Of a stretch of DNA of 37,618 nucleotides, positions 1 to 7,011 are shown piece by piece. The notes under the pieces were generated by a model. It did no database searches. It was not told the origin of the DNA and worked only from the letters and a program-made list of their open reading frames with translations. The stretch lies in contig CAMUYW010000031.1 in assembly GCA_947165045.1 (NCBI GenBank), positions 1 through 37,618 of the forward strand, in the 5' to 3' direction. A program made the position numbers and the translations under genes. Source of the stretch: an uncultured Fibrobacter sp. GTDB taxonomy: Bacteria; Fibrobacterota; Fibrobacteria; Fibrobacterales; Fibrobacteraceae. Each line of letters starts with the position of its first letter. Position 1 is the first letter of the stretch.

Positions 1-790
1 GCGATTCGCGGCCCGAGCCTTTATACCCACCAAATAAACTTGCGCTCGCGTCTTCGGCGTGAGAAAGTTCGGCGGCGTTTTGGGCCTCGCGTTCGTCGCT
101 ATCCCCGGCGGCAGTCCCAATAGCAGAAGCGTTTTCAGCAGCATTTCCCGAAACACCCGCGACATTCCCGTTAGCGGATGCATTTCCGGCGGTGTTTTCG
201 GCGCTTGTGCCTACGAGTCTTGTCGCCTTGCTGAACGACCTCACGAGATTTGCTTCGCTGGGCGCTTCCATTTCCATCGCATCCGGCTTGTAGTCCTTGA
301 TAAACTCAAGATCAAGCCCGTGAATCTTGAAGAGAACGTTTGGTTCCTTGTCCGCTTCTTCGGCAATTTTCAGGAAAGTGGCAACAAGGTATTTGCAGGG
401 GCGTTCGTCGTGGCAGTCGCAACCCATGTTCACCTTTGCCGGGTCGTCGAAAAGCTGGAGCCCGCTTTTGCTCATCAAAAGTTCGAGCGAAGGGCTGAGC
501 GCTTTGTTGTTGAACGCCAAAAGTTCCGCCGGTTGCTGCTTCAAAAAGCTCACGAAGACTTCGGAAGATTCCTTAGAAAATTTCGGGAAGACGATGTAGT
601 TGTTGTGGAGCCCGCCATTCGGGCCTTTCACCACGGATATCACGCGGTTGTCGACGATGTCGATGCTTGTCACCTGGCCACGTGCGGCGAACTTGAGCCC
701 CTGCAAAACAGCCTGCTCGCTAGCGGTTGCGAGAATTGAACTCAACCACTTGTTCGCCCACCAAGTCTTTCCATAACTTCCAAAATCCAT
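1..790 (-). CDS. SWIM zinc-finger family protein (3' part off the window)
   Basis: The minus-strand frame is open from ATG at 790 to the window edge, giving 263 residues without a stop. The N-terminus (MDFGSYGKTWWANKWLSSIL) matches bacterial SWIM proteins, which typically begin with a FGxTWWGxxW-like segment and are often encoded beside SNF2-type helicases. A short metal-binding motif follows at about residues 122-132, CDCHDERPCKY. The SWIM consensus is CxC...CxH, so the final His is replaced by Tyr here. After about residue 185 the sequence turns into a low-complexity Ala/Asn/Gly/Ser stretch. SWIM domains are thought to bind DNA or proteins; the role here is inferred. There is no Shine-Dalgarno sequence, but TATATTTG lies just upstream of the ATG. 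The C-terminus and any helicase partner lie outside the window. Confidence 0.8.
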   Translation of the reverse strand, partial: MDFGSYGKTWWANKWLSSILATASEQAVLQGLKFAARGQVTSIDIVDNRVISVVKGPNGGLHNNYIVFPKFSKESSEVFVSFLKQQPAELLAFNNKALSPSLELLMSKSGLQLFDDPAKVNMGCDCHDERPCKYLVATFLKIAEEADKEPNVLFKIHGLDLEFIKDYKPDAMEMEAPSEANLVRSFSKATRLVGTSAENTAGNASANGNVAGVSGNAAENASAIGTAAGDSDEREAQNAAELSHAEDASASLFGGYKGSGRES

Positions 791-795
791 GCGCC

Positions 796-827
796 CAAAT
801 ATAATAAAAAGTGCTCAAATGAACAAA
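796..827 (-). promoter_or_regulatory. Promoter of the SWIM gene, probably leaderless
   Basis: On the minus strand TTGTTC (826-821) is followed after 17 nt by TATATT (803-798), which continues as TATATTTG. The ATG begins 7 nt after the hexamer, so the predicted transcription start falls on or next to the start codon. It can also be read as TTTG-N20-TATATTTG, close to the Bacteroidetes form TTTG/TAnnTTTG. Confidence 0.5.
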
Positions 828-854
828 TTAAATTTGGTGCAGTTTGGCTCATCC

Positions 855-885
855 TTGAAATCGATCCCAAATAATTCTATCTTTG
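855..885 (+). promoter_or_regulatory. Promoter of queF
   Basis: TTGAAA (855-860) is separated by 17 nt from TATCTT (878-883), which reads on as TATCTTTG. The same ATTCTATCTTTGG block occurs before the exonuclease III gene at 26107-26118. The predicted start near 890 leaves a leader of about 85 nt. Confidence 0.55.
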
Positions 886-895
886 GGCAAAAATC

Positions 896-970
896 GGTCA
901 GTTCGAAACCATCCTGACCTTAGGCGGCAAATAGCAAAATTCCGCGGGCCTATAAACCAAAACTAGGAGA
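896..970 (+). promoter_or_regulatory. Structured queF leader, possible cis-regulatory RNA
   Basis: The leader holds a perfect 6-bp hairpin, GGTCAG (896-901) with CTGACC (914-919). Downstream, TAGGC (921-925) can pair with GCCTA (948-952), or GCGG (924-927) with CCGC (942-945). An A-rich tail, ATAAACCAAAACTAGGAG (953-970), leads into the ribosome binding site. Such a tail and the position before a queuosine gene recall preQ1-I riboswitches, but I cannot fit the conserved loop and pseudoknot, so the class is unproven. Confidence 0.3.
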
Positions 971-974
971 TAAA

Positions 975-1451
975 ATGCGTTCAGAAGCTGAACTCGAAGG
1001 CGTTACGCTGCTTGGCAACAATAAGACCCAGTACAAGACGACTTACAGCCCCGAAGTGCTCGAAAAGTTCCCGAACAAGCATCCGGGTAACGATTACATG
1101 GTCACTTTCAACTGCCCGGAATTCACGAGCCTCTGTCCGAAAACCGGTCAGCCGGACTTTGCCGAAATCAAGATCAATTACATTCCCGACCAGTATTTGG
1201 TGGAATCGAAGTCGCTCAAGCTTTACATGTTCTCGTTCCGCAATCACGGCGATTTCCATGAAGACTGCGTGAACATCATCATGAAGGACTTGGTGAAGCT
1301 TTTGGAACCGAAGTATATCGAAGTCGAAGGTATCTTTATGCCGCGCGGGGGCATTTCGCTTTACCCGTTCGCTAACTACGGCAAGCCGGGCACGGAATTC
1401 GAAGCGCTTGCCAAGAGTCGCTTGTTCACAGCGATTGATCGAAGAAAGTAA
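975..1451 (+). CDS. queF: NADPH-dependent 7-cyano-7-deazaguanine reductase QueF
   Basis: The protein reduces preQ0 to preQ1 in queuosine biosynthesis, a cytosolic step before insertion into tRNA position 34. At 158 residues it has the size of the unimodular (YkvM-type) QueF. The catalytic Cys lies at about 54 in [15 protein letters not shown] with the conserved Asp at 61. The QueF signature [20 protein letters not shown] spans about residues 78-96, including the His-Glu pair at 95-96. The start is supported by AGGAG (965-969) five bases before the ATG. No other queuosine gene is adjacent. A promoter and a folded leader lie upstream, so control at the RNA level is possible. The next gene converges on it with only 13 bp between. 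Confidence 0.95.
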   Translation: MRSEAELEGVTLLGNNKTQYKTTYSPEVLEKFPNKHPGNDYMVTFNCPEFTSLCPKTGQPDFAEIKINYIPDQYLVESKSLKLYMFSFRNHGDFHEDCVNIIMKDLVKLLEPKYIEVEGIFMPRGGISLYPFANYGKPGTEFEALAKSRLFTAIDRRK

Positions 1452-1464
1452 ATTCGTTGGCCGT

Positions 1465-3252
1465 TTAAATCGAGGTTCGTGCCCCGATTGTGCGGATGAT
1501 CATATTGAGGATTTCGTCGCGGCCACCTTTCAATGACATCTTGTTCTTGTACATGAGCGCATCGGCACGTTCGAATACTGCCGAAACGTTCTTGTCGTGC
1601 ATTTTATCGAATACAGCAATGCCGCAAGCGACAACCACTTTGTGCTCCTCGGCGTTATGCTTTGCAATTTCCATAAACTTCTTTTCAAGTTCATCGCGAA
1701 CTTCAAAGTCGCTCCCTTTCAGGATTACAACAAATTCATCGCCGCCTACGCGGAACACTGGGCTATGCTTGAATGTATTGCACACGAGAGATGAAGCCGA
1801 TTTGATGTAGTCGTCGCCAGCCTTATGTCCTTGTGTGTCATTCACTGTCTTTAGACCGTTCACATCGCAAATGGCAATGGCAAACTCTTCAATTTCGCCA
1901 GCTGCAATTTGCTCATTCAGCTTATGTTCAAATTCACCGTAGGCGTTCTTATTTTTGATTCCCGTCAAGTCATCGCGGCGCGCCTTTTGATATGCTATAG
2001 CAGCTTCTTCCCTGATCTTTTGTTCGCGACGGACCTGGGCATCAATATTGGTCACGCTAATTACAATGTGTTTTTTGCCCGAATACACCGCCACCAAGTT
2101 CACATATTGTGGTCCCGTAGGCGAATTGAGCCTGTACGTAAGCGAGAAAAGACCGTTTTCATCTAGTTCTTTCAAAAGGGTCTCTCGCCCCATAGACGCC
2201 TGCAAAAGCGGGATATCTTCTGCATAGATGACCTGCATGATGTCTTTTTGCAACTGGTTGAAAAAGTCCTCGCCCTCGGCGGCAACGTTCAATTCGCTAT
2301 ACATGCGTTCTGCCTTGTACTGCGCAAAGTGATTCGTCTCCAAATCCACCATGTAAAGAGCATCGTAGCGATCTGCAAGCGCCATCACAATTTGTCCGTA
2401 GACCTCGTTCTGCAAAATTTTAGCTCTGAGTTTCTGTTCTCGACGGACCTGAGCATCTACATTAGTGACGCTAATCGCCAGGTGATCCTTATCGGTATGC
2501 GCTGCAACCAACTTGACGTATACAGGTCCTTTGGGCGAATTCAAGCGATATGTGAGCGTAAAAGCTCCATAATCTTCCAGTTCTTTTAACAAAACTTCTC
2601 TTTTAAGAGCTTCCGTCACTAGGTTAAAGTCTTCTTTATAGATAACCTTTTGTGCATCACCCACCAACACATGGAAGAAATCGTCTCCTTCTTGAGCGAT
2701 TTCCAATTCGCTAAACACACGTTGAGACTGATATTGTACGAAATGGTCTGTTTTCAAGTCGACCATGTACAAAGCGTCAAATCGAGAAGCTAGGGCGATT
2801 GCTATTTGACTATAGGTTTCACTTTTCGAAGCCTTGTCTTTCAGCTCAATCTGCTCACGTTCGTGCTTATCGATATTATTTACGCCAACAACCAGAAACT
2901 TGCGTTCTTTGGATTGCGTCAGAGACACCTTCATTTGGAACCAGACAGGCGCCCCACCGACCATAAGGCGGTACTTGAAAATGCGAACACCACCATCTTG
3001 AACGGATTTCAAAAGCGTGTCCCTTTCGAAAAACGCCGTAAAAGCACCTTTATCTTCGGGGCTCACAACTTTTTCTGCATTGGCCATGGTATCGGCCCAA
3101 AAATCTTGGGAATCCTTTAAATCCAATTTGGCATGATTACCACTAAAATCGAACATGGCGTAATTGTTGGTCTCGATATCAACAAAGAATACGCACTCGT
3201 AGTCCAGCGAGAGTGCCGAAGCGACATCTTCAAAATTCAGATGCATTTCCAT
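1465..3252 (-). CDS. GGDEF-domain diguanylate cyclase with three N-terminal sensor repeats
   Basis: The 595-residue protein has three PAS-sized repeats at about 1-136, 140-279 and 283-425, followed by a GGDEF domain at about 426-580. Repeats 2 and 3 are much alike: FDALYMVDLKTDHF and YDALYMVDLETNHF occupy equivalent places, and both end in an ISVTN(V/I)DAQVRREQK segment. Repeat 1 is more diverged (VFFVDIETNNY). The active-site motif GGDEF is intact at 503-507 and the metal-binding CDVNGLK is at about 462-468. No RxxD inhibitory site is seen before GGDEF. Such domains make cyclic di-GMP from two GTP. There are no membrane segments, so it is probably a cytosolic sensor of an unknown signal. AGGA stands 8 bases before the chosen ATG. 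It converges with queF. Confidence 0.85.
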   Translation of the reverse strand: MEMHLNFEDVASALSLDYECVFFVDIETNNYAMFDFSGNHAKLDLKDSQDFWADTMANAEKVVSPEDKGAFTAFFERDTLLKSVQDGGVRIFKYRLMVGGAPVWFQMKVSLTQSKERKFLVVGVNNIDKHEREQIELKDKASKSETYSQIAIALASRFDALYMVDLKTDHFVQYQSQRVFSELEIAQEGDDFFHVLVGDAQKVIYKEDFNLVTEALKREVLLKELEDYGAFTLTYRLNSPKGPVYVKLVAAHTDKDHLAISVTNVDAQVRREQKLRAKILQNEVYGQIVMALADRYDALYMVDLETNHFAQYKAERMYSELNVAAEGEDFFNQLQKDIMQVIYAEDIPLLQASMGRETLLKELDENGLFSLTYRLNSPTGPQYVNLVAVYSGKKHIVISVTNIDAQVRREQKIREEAAIAYQKARRDDLTGIKNKNAYGEFEHKLNEQIAAGEIEEFAIAICDVNGLKTVNDTQGHKAGDDYIKSASSLVCNTFKHSPVFRVGGDEFVVILKGSDFEVRDELEKKFMEIAKHNAEEHKVVVACGIAVFDKMHDKNVSAVFERADALMYKNKMSLKGGRDEILNMIIRTIGARTSI

Positions 3253-3418
3253 AACGCTTTCCTAAAGCTGTTGTTTTACTTACAGAAAACTAACATATTT
3301 TGGGGCTGAAAAGCGAAAAACGTAAAAAAACTGTGACAAAAATTACTTGATTTATGGCAAATATTGAGCAAATATGTATATTGTAAACTGTTGAACCTTA
3401 AATAGGAGAAGATTTTCT

Positions 3419-3910
3419 ATGAAGTTTTCCCATGCTTTGATTTTGGCTAGCTCCCTTGCTTTCTTTGCTTGCGGTGGCGATGATGATTCCCCGACGGCAG
3501 CCACTCCTAAATACTCGTCCAGTTCTGCAAAGTTAGGTGATGGTGCCGAGTCTAGTAGTTCTAATACTGACTCGTCATACGATTGCTCTGTATCGGGCGG
3601 TGTTAAGGTTGTTGCTCCGTCTCTTAGTGAACAGTTTACGCTTGGTCAGGAAATTACAGTTATTTTCGGAACGGATGTTGATGACAACGGTTATCGCATT
3701 ACTTTCAAGAAAAACACTTCTGCTGAACCCATTGATTTGCTCGACGAATCTTATGATGCTGTAATGGACGGCAAAACTTGCAACGTAGTGAATGTCAAGC
3801 TTGACCCCGAAAGAGGTGTAGAAGCGACTTTGACCGGTATTATCCGTGTTATTCCTTATGTCAAGACGAGCAAGGCTAATAACTCCGCTCTCTTCGTTGT
3901 CAAGGAATAA
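3419..3910 (+). CDS. Small Ser-rich lipoprotein of unknown function
   Basis: The N-terminus is a lipoprotein signal (MKFSHALILASSLAFFAC), with the probable lipidated Cys at 18; the residue at -3 is Phe, so the lipobox is not canonical. Two short poly-serine stretches at about 33-50 (SSSS) form the linker typical of Fibrobacter surface proteins. Residues 60-163 look like one beta-rich domain containing SEQFTLGQEITVIFGTDVDD. I recognise no function. The ribosome binding site TAGGAGAAG lies about 8 bases before the ATG. Its stop codon overlaps the next ATG by one base (TAATG), so the two genes are probably translationally coupled although their products look unrelated. Confidence 0.75.
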   Translation: MKFSHALILASSLAFFACGGDDDSPTAATPKYSSSSAKLGDGAESSSSNTDSSYDCSVSGGVKVVAPSLSEQFTLGQEITVIFGTDVDDNGYRITFKKNTSAEPIDLLDESYDAVMDGKTCNVVNVKLDPERGVEATLTGIIRVIPYVKTSKANNSALFVVKE

Positions 3911-4998
3911 TGAACCTCCTGTTCAACGATTCTAGTATCACCGTAGCCATTGTCGGTTGCGGTGGTTTTATTGGTTGTCACCTTCTCGATGCCATTCTGA
4001 CGCGCACAAAGTGGCGCGTTTTTGGCGTTGATTTGGATTTTTACAGGATTCAGCATAGGCTTAGCGATGAACGTTGCGAGTTTATGGTTGCTGACCTCGC
4101 CGATAAGAGTGTCGTTGAACGGATTGCAAAATATCCGGTCGTAGTGAACTTGGCGGCAATTTGCACGCCGAGCCGCTACATGGCCGAAGCTCCCGAAGTT
4201 ATCCGCAGCAATTATGACCATCCGGCAGCGTTGGCCGATGCTTGCGCAAAGTCTGGTTCGTGGTTGATTCATTTTTCGACGTCCGAGATTTATGGGCGTA
4301 CGTCTGCCGATTCGGGTTTGCTGTTAGAAGACGAAACCGAGCTTACTTTTGGACCTGTGACCGCGAGCCGCTGGAGTTATGCGACCGCGAAACTCTTGAC
4401 GGAACGTTATATCGCGGGCCTCAAGAATTTAAAGTGGACCGTGGTGCGCCCGTTCAATTTTGTCGGTCCGTACATGGATTTTATGCCTGGCGTCGATGGC
4501 TCGGGCATTCCGCGCGTGCTTGCGAATTTCTCGTCGGCGCTTGTGCGCGGTGAACCGCTGAAGCTTGTGAATGGTGGCGTGGCAAAGCGCAGTTTCACGA
4601 GTGTTTTTGATGCGGTTGATTTTTTATTCGCACTGTTTGAAACCGGAAAAATGGGTCGTTTGTCTGAGGCTGCGTTGGAAAATGCGCCGGAAAAGTCGCC
4701 GTTCTCGCAAGCGTTCAATATCGGAAATCCGGATAACGAACTTACGATTGCTGAACTAGCAAATAAAATGCGCAAGATTTATGCAGAAATTAAGGGCGTG
4801 AGTGTCGAGTCAATTCCTGAACCGCAAGTTGTGTCGGGCGTAGAATATTACGGCGAAGGTTACGAAGATTCGATGCGCCGTTTGCCGTCGGTCGAGAAGG
4901 CAGAACGCTTGTTGGGCTTTAAGGCGAAAACTCCGATTGATGATGTGTTGCGCGAATCTTTAGAATGGTTTGTGAAACATTATGGCTCCGCAAGCTAA
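3910..4998 (+). CDS. ArnA-type UDP-sugar decarboxylase/epimerase (extended SDR)
   Basis: This 362-residue extended short-chain dehydrogenase opens with a Rossmann motif, VAIVGCGGFIGCHLL at about 12-26. It resembles the C-terminal decarboxylase domain of ArnA over its length. STSEIYG (123-129) corresponds to PSTSEVYG with the ArnA catalytic Ser433 and Glu434. WSYATAK carries the Tyr157/Lys161 pair. EYYGEGYEDSMRRLPS (312-327) matches the ArnA segment holding Arg619 (here Arg324). Family knowledge predicts NAD-dependent oxidative decarboxylation of a UDP-glucuronate-like sugar. There is no N-terminal formyltransferase domain, so it is a stand-alone enzyme. It overlaps the downstream glycosyltransferase by 17 bp, suggesting one envelope-sugar pathway. 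The exact product is not determined; another epimerase activity is possible. Confidence 0.8.
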   Translation: MNLLFNDSSITVAIVGCGGFIGCHLLDAILTRTKWRVFGVDLDFYRIQHRLSDERCEFMVADLADKSVVERIAKYPVVVNLAAICTPSRYMAEAPEVIRSNYDHPAALADACAKSGSWLIHFSTSEIYGRTSADSGLLLEDETELTFGPVTASRWSYATAKLLTERYIAGLKNLKWTVVRPFNFVGPYMDFMPGVDGSGIPRVLANFSSALVRGEPLKLVNGGVAKRSFTSVFDAVDFLFALFETGKMGRLSEAALENAPEKSPFSQAFNIGNPDNELTIAELANKMRKIYAEIKGVSVESIPEPQVVSGVEYYGEGYEDSMRRLPSVEKAERLLGFKAKTPIDDVLRESLEWFVKHYGSAS

Positions 4999-5734
4999 TG
5001 ACTACTTTATATTCGTTCCTGCGTATAACGTAGAAAATACGCTGGTCGAAGTCCTCTTGAAAATTAATGAATCTGTTTTGTCGCGTTCGCACGTGCTTGT
5101 GATTGACGATGGTTCGCGTGATGGAACTGCGCAGGCGTTTGAAAAATTTTTGGAAGGTGCGACGGGGAATGCGCGCGGCCTTTCGTCTCGTTTTGAATAT
5201 TTAAAGTTTGAACAAAATAGCGGTTACGGTGCCGTTGTCAAGAAAGGAATTGCCGAAGGCTTGGCTTCGGGTGCAGCGTTTATTGCATGTTTGCATGGCG
5301 ATGGACAATACCCTGCCGAAAAGTTGCGCGATTTTTTCGATGAAATGGAAAATCGAAATCTCGATTTACTGCAAGGTTCACGTCATGCGATTTCGGGGGA
5401 AGCAAAACGCGGTGGCATGCCGTTTTACAAGCGCTTGGGCGGCGCTTTCTTGACCGCGCTAGAAAATATGGCTTTCCGCGTAAAACTCACGGACCGTCAC
5501 AGCGGTTTTATCGTGTATTCGTCGCGATTCTTGAAAACGGTCTCGCTCGAAAAATTGAGCCCATCGTTTGATATTGACTTGGAACTTATTTCCATTGCTG
5601 ATGCTCGCCATTTTGCGATTGCAGAACTCCCGATACCCACTCGTTATGCTGGTGAAAAATCAAACCTCAATGTGGTCACTTACGGCCTCCGCGTGCTAAG
5701 GCAAATCTGGCGACGTATTCGTATTGCCAACTAA
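4982..5734 (+). CDS. Family 2 glycosyltransferase (DPM1/polyprenol-phosphate type)
   Basis: The 250-residue GT-A fold protein begins with IFVPAYNVENTL and carries VLVIDDGSRDGT at about 36-47, the nucleotide-binding region. CLHGDGQYPAEKL at about 101-113 holds the metal-binding Asp motif, with HGDGQ where HADGQ is usual. PSFDIDLELI near residue 197 is the acceptor-side motif of dolichyl/polyprenyl-phosphate sugar transferases. No C-terminal membrane helices are seen, unlike ArnC. It probably moves a sugar from a nucleotide donor to a lipid carrier on the inner face of the membrane. The start codon lies inside the upstream gene and its Shine-Dalgarno is weak, so translational coupling is likely. 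Confidence 0.82.
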   Translation: MAPQANDYFIFVPAYNVENTLVEVLLKINESVLSRSHVLVIDDGSRDGTAQAFEKFLEGATGNARGLSSRFEYLKFEQNSGYGAVVKKGIAEGLASGAAFIACLHGDGQYPAEKLRDFFDEMENRNLDLLQGSRHAISGEAKRGGMPFYKRLGGAFLTALENMAFRVKLTDRHSGFIVYSSRFLKTVSLEKLSPSFDIDLELISIADARHFAIAELPIPTRYAGEKSNLNVVTYGLRVLRQIWRRIRIAN

Positions 5735-5769
5735 ATTCTGCCTAATAATTATTATAAACTCCTTCCAAA

Positions 5770-5929
5770 GGGAGCCTCTAAAAATTGCTTTGATAATGAA
5801 AATTTGAGCGAGACCAAGTGCTGGCAGGAATGAAAAGTGGTGAATACTGGAGGTATTTGCCACTTTGAATGACGAACCAGCGCGAAGTGTCGCAGCCAAA
5901 TTTTTGAAAATGAATTTTTAGAGGTGACC
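5770..5929. mobile_element. MITE-like element with terminal inverted repeats
   Basis: The left end reads GGGAGCCTCTAAAAATT (5770-5786). The right end, read on the other strand, is GGTCACCTCTAAAAATT (5929-5913), so 12-13 bp are perfect inverted repeats. Looser symmetry continues inward (AAATTTG..., GCTGG...). The roughly 160-bp element has no credible gene. A second copy of the left 27 bp, with one mismatch, is at 12251-12277. No target duplication is evident. It sits directly before the moxR-type gene and fills most of the 218-bp gap. Confidence 0.5.
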
Positions 5930-5940
5930 GAACTAATATA

Positions 5941-5952
5941 TATATTTACTGT
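5941..5952 (+). promoter_or_regulatory. -10-like TATATT six bases before the MoxR start
   Basis: TATATT (5941-5946) is followed by TACTGT and then ATG at 5953. There is no Shine-Dalgarno sequence, so a leaderless transcript is suggested. No good -35 is seen; the right end of the MITE-like element would supply that region (TTAGAG at 5918-5923). Confidence 0.4.
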
Positions 5953-6864
5953 ATGGTTAAAAATCTCATACAGTCTTTAAATGGGGTGCTACTCGGAAAA
6001 TCCGAGGCGGTTGAACTTTTGGTTATGGCGCTTTTGGCCGATGGTCACGTGCTCATCGAGGATGTGCCGGGAACGGGCAAGACAACAATTGCAAAAGCGC
6101 TTGCTACGGCGGTGGGCGCAGATTTTGCGCGAATCCAGTTTACGCCGGATTTGCTGCCTGCCGATGTGACGGGTGGTGCGGTGTTCAAAGCGAATACGGG
6201 CGAGTTTGAAATTCGCAAGGGGCCTGTTTTTACGCAGGTGCTGTTGGCGGACGAAATCAACCGCGCTTCTCCGCGAACGCAAAGTGCACTCCTGGAAGCG
6301 ATGGAAGAACGCCAGGTTTCACTTGAAGGTGAACGCCATGCGCTCCCGAAATTGTTCATGGTGCTTGCGACGGAAAATCCCGTGGAATTTCATGGAGTGT
6401 TCCCGCTCCCGGAAGCGCAGATGGACCGTTTCTTGGTGCGACTGTCGCTGGGGTATCCGACTGCTGAAACGGAACTGAGCATTTTGCGTGCGCATCGTGA
6501 TGGGCGACCGCTTGATACACTTACGGCTGTGACTACTCCGGACGAAGTGATTGCAATGCGCGATGATGTTCGTAAGATTCACATTGATGAGTCGCTTGAA
6601 ATGTATGTTGTTGCATTGGTGCAAGCAACGCGTACGAATCCGGCTGTGCGCTTGGCGGCGAGCCCGCGTGCGGGAATCAACCTCATTAAGATGGCGCAAT
6701 CTTGCGCGTACGTTGCTGGGCGAGACTTTGTGAATCCCGATGATATTCAAAAGGTTTTCTATCCGGTGATGGAACATCGCGTGTTTGCGAAGGATTCGAA
6801 TACGCCCGGTGCCTCCAGGCAAATTCTTGAAAGCGTGCTGAAACAAGTGAGAATTCCGAAGTAA
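5953..6864 (+). CDS. MoxR-family AAA+ ATPase
   Basis: The 303-residue protein has Walker A at about 39-44 in IEDVPGTGKTTIAKALA and Walker B at VLLADEIN (Asp100-Glu101). The MoxR hallmark NRASPRTQSALLEAMEERQV follows, and FTPDLLPADVTGG is also characteristic. MoxR ATPases act as chaperone-like remodelers and are typically encoded with DUF58 and transglutaminase or VWA proteins, as here. It is slightly shorter than many relatives (about 320-330 residues), with a brief N-terminus. There is no ribosome binding site, and a TATATT element ends 6 bases before the ATG. A repeat-filled gap of 147 bp separates it from the next gene, so co-transcription is likely but not certain. Confidence 0.92.
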   Translation: MVKNLIQSLNGVLLGKSEAVELLVMALLADGHVLIEDVPGTGKTTIAKALATAVGADFARIQFTPDLLPADVTGGAVFKANTGEFEIRKGPVFTQVLLADEINRASPRTQSALLEAMEERQVSLEGERHALPKLFMVLATENPVEFHGVFPLPEAQMDRFLVRLSLGYPTAETELSILRAHRDGRPLDTLTAVTTPDEVIAMRDDVRKIHIDESLEMYVVALVQATRTNPAVRLAASPRAGINLIKMAQSCAYVAGRDFVNPDDIQKVFYPVMEHRVFAKDSNTPGASRQILESVLKQVRIPK

Positions 6865-6879
6865 ATTTGCGGCCGAGTG

Positions 6880-6968
6880 CGTCATTCTCGACCGCTTGAA
6901 ACAGGGGCGGGAATCCATACATATTTCGTTCGCGGTTCTGTATGGATCCTCGCTTCGCAAGGATGACG
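6880..6968. repeat. Dispersed palindromic intergenic repeat, copy A
   Basis: The element begins CGTCATTCTCG and contains GAATCCATAC (6911-6920), its inverted partner GTATGGATCC, and a closing CAAGGATGACG. It can fold into a long imperfect hairpin. A homologous copy with the same blocks is at 20207-20277. It has no coding content. Confidence 0.7.
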
Positions 6969-6974
6969 CTACAA

Positions 6975-7010
6975 CCCCTAATCCCTAACACCTAAAACCT
7001 AACCCCTAAT
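6975..7010 (+). repeat. Degenerate CCTAA-type tract
   Basis: The stretch is built of near-repeats of CCCTAA, CACCTAA and AACCTAA, ending at the DUF58 start codon. A related tract (CTAATCCCCAACGCCTAA) lies at 23427-23454 between recN and trmB. It is noncoding and displaces any ribosome binding site for the ATG at 7012. Confidence 0.55.
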
Positions 7011-7011
7011 A

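Noticed and set aside
59..739. Plus-strand frame of 226 codons opposite the SWIM gene
   Set aside because: The minus strand encodes a recognisable SWIM-family protein over the same bases; the plus frame has no family features or ribosome binding site.
890..974. Firm call of a preQ1-I riboswitch before queF
   Set aside because: The tail fits but the loop and pseudoknot do not match by eye, so only a generic structured leader is listed.
5696..5899. Small minus-strand frame across the MITE-like element
   Set aside because: It spans the end of the GT2 gene and the inverted-repeat element, without a ribosome binding site or known motif.
6880..6968. CRISPR-like array from the palindromic repeats
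   Set aside because: Copies are scattered kilobases apart and have no regular spacers or cas genes.
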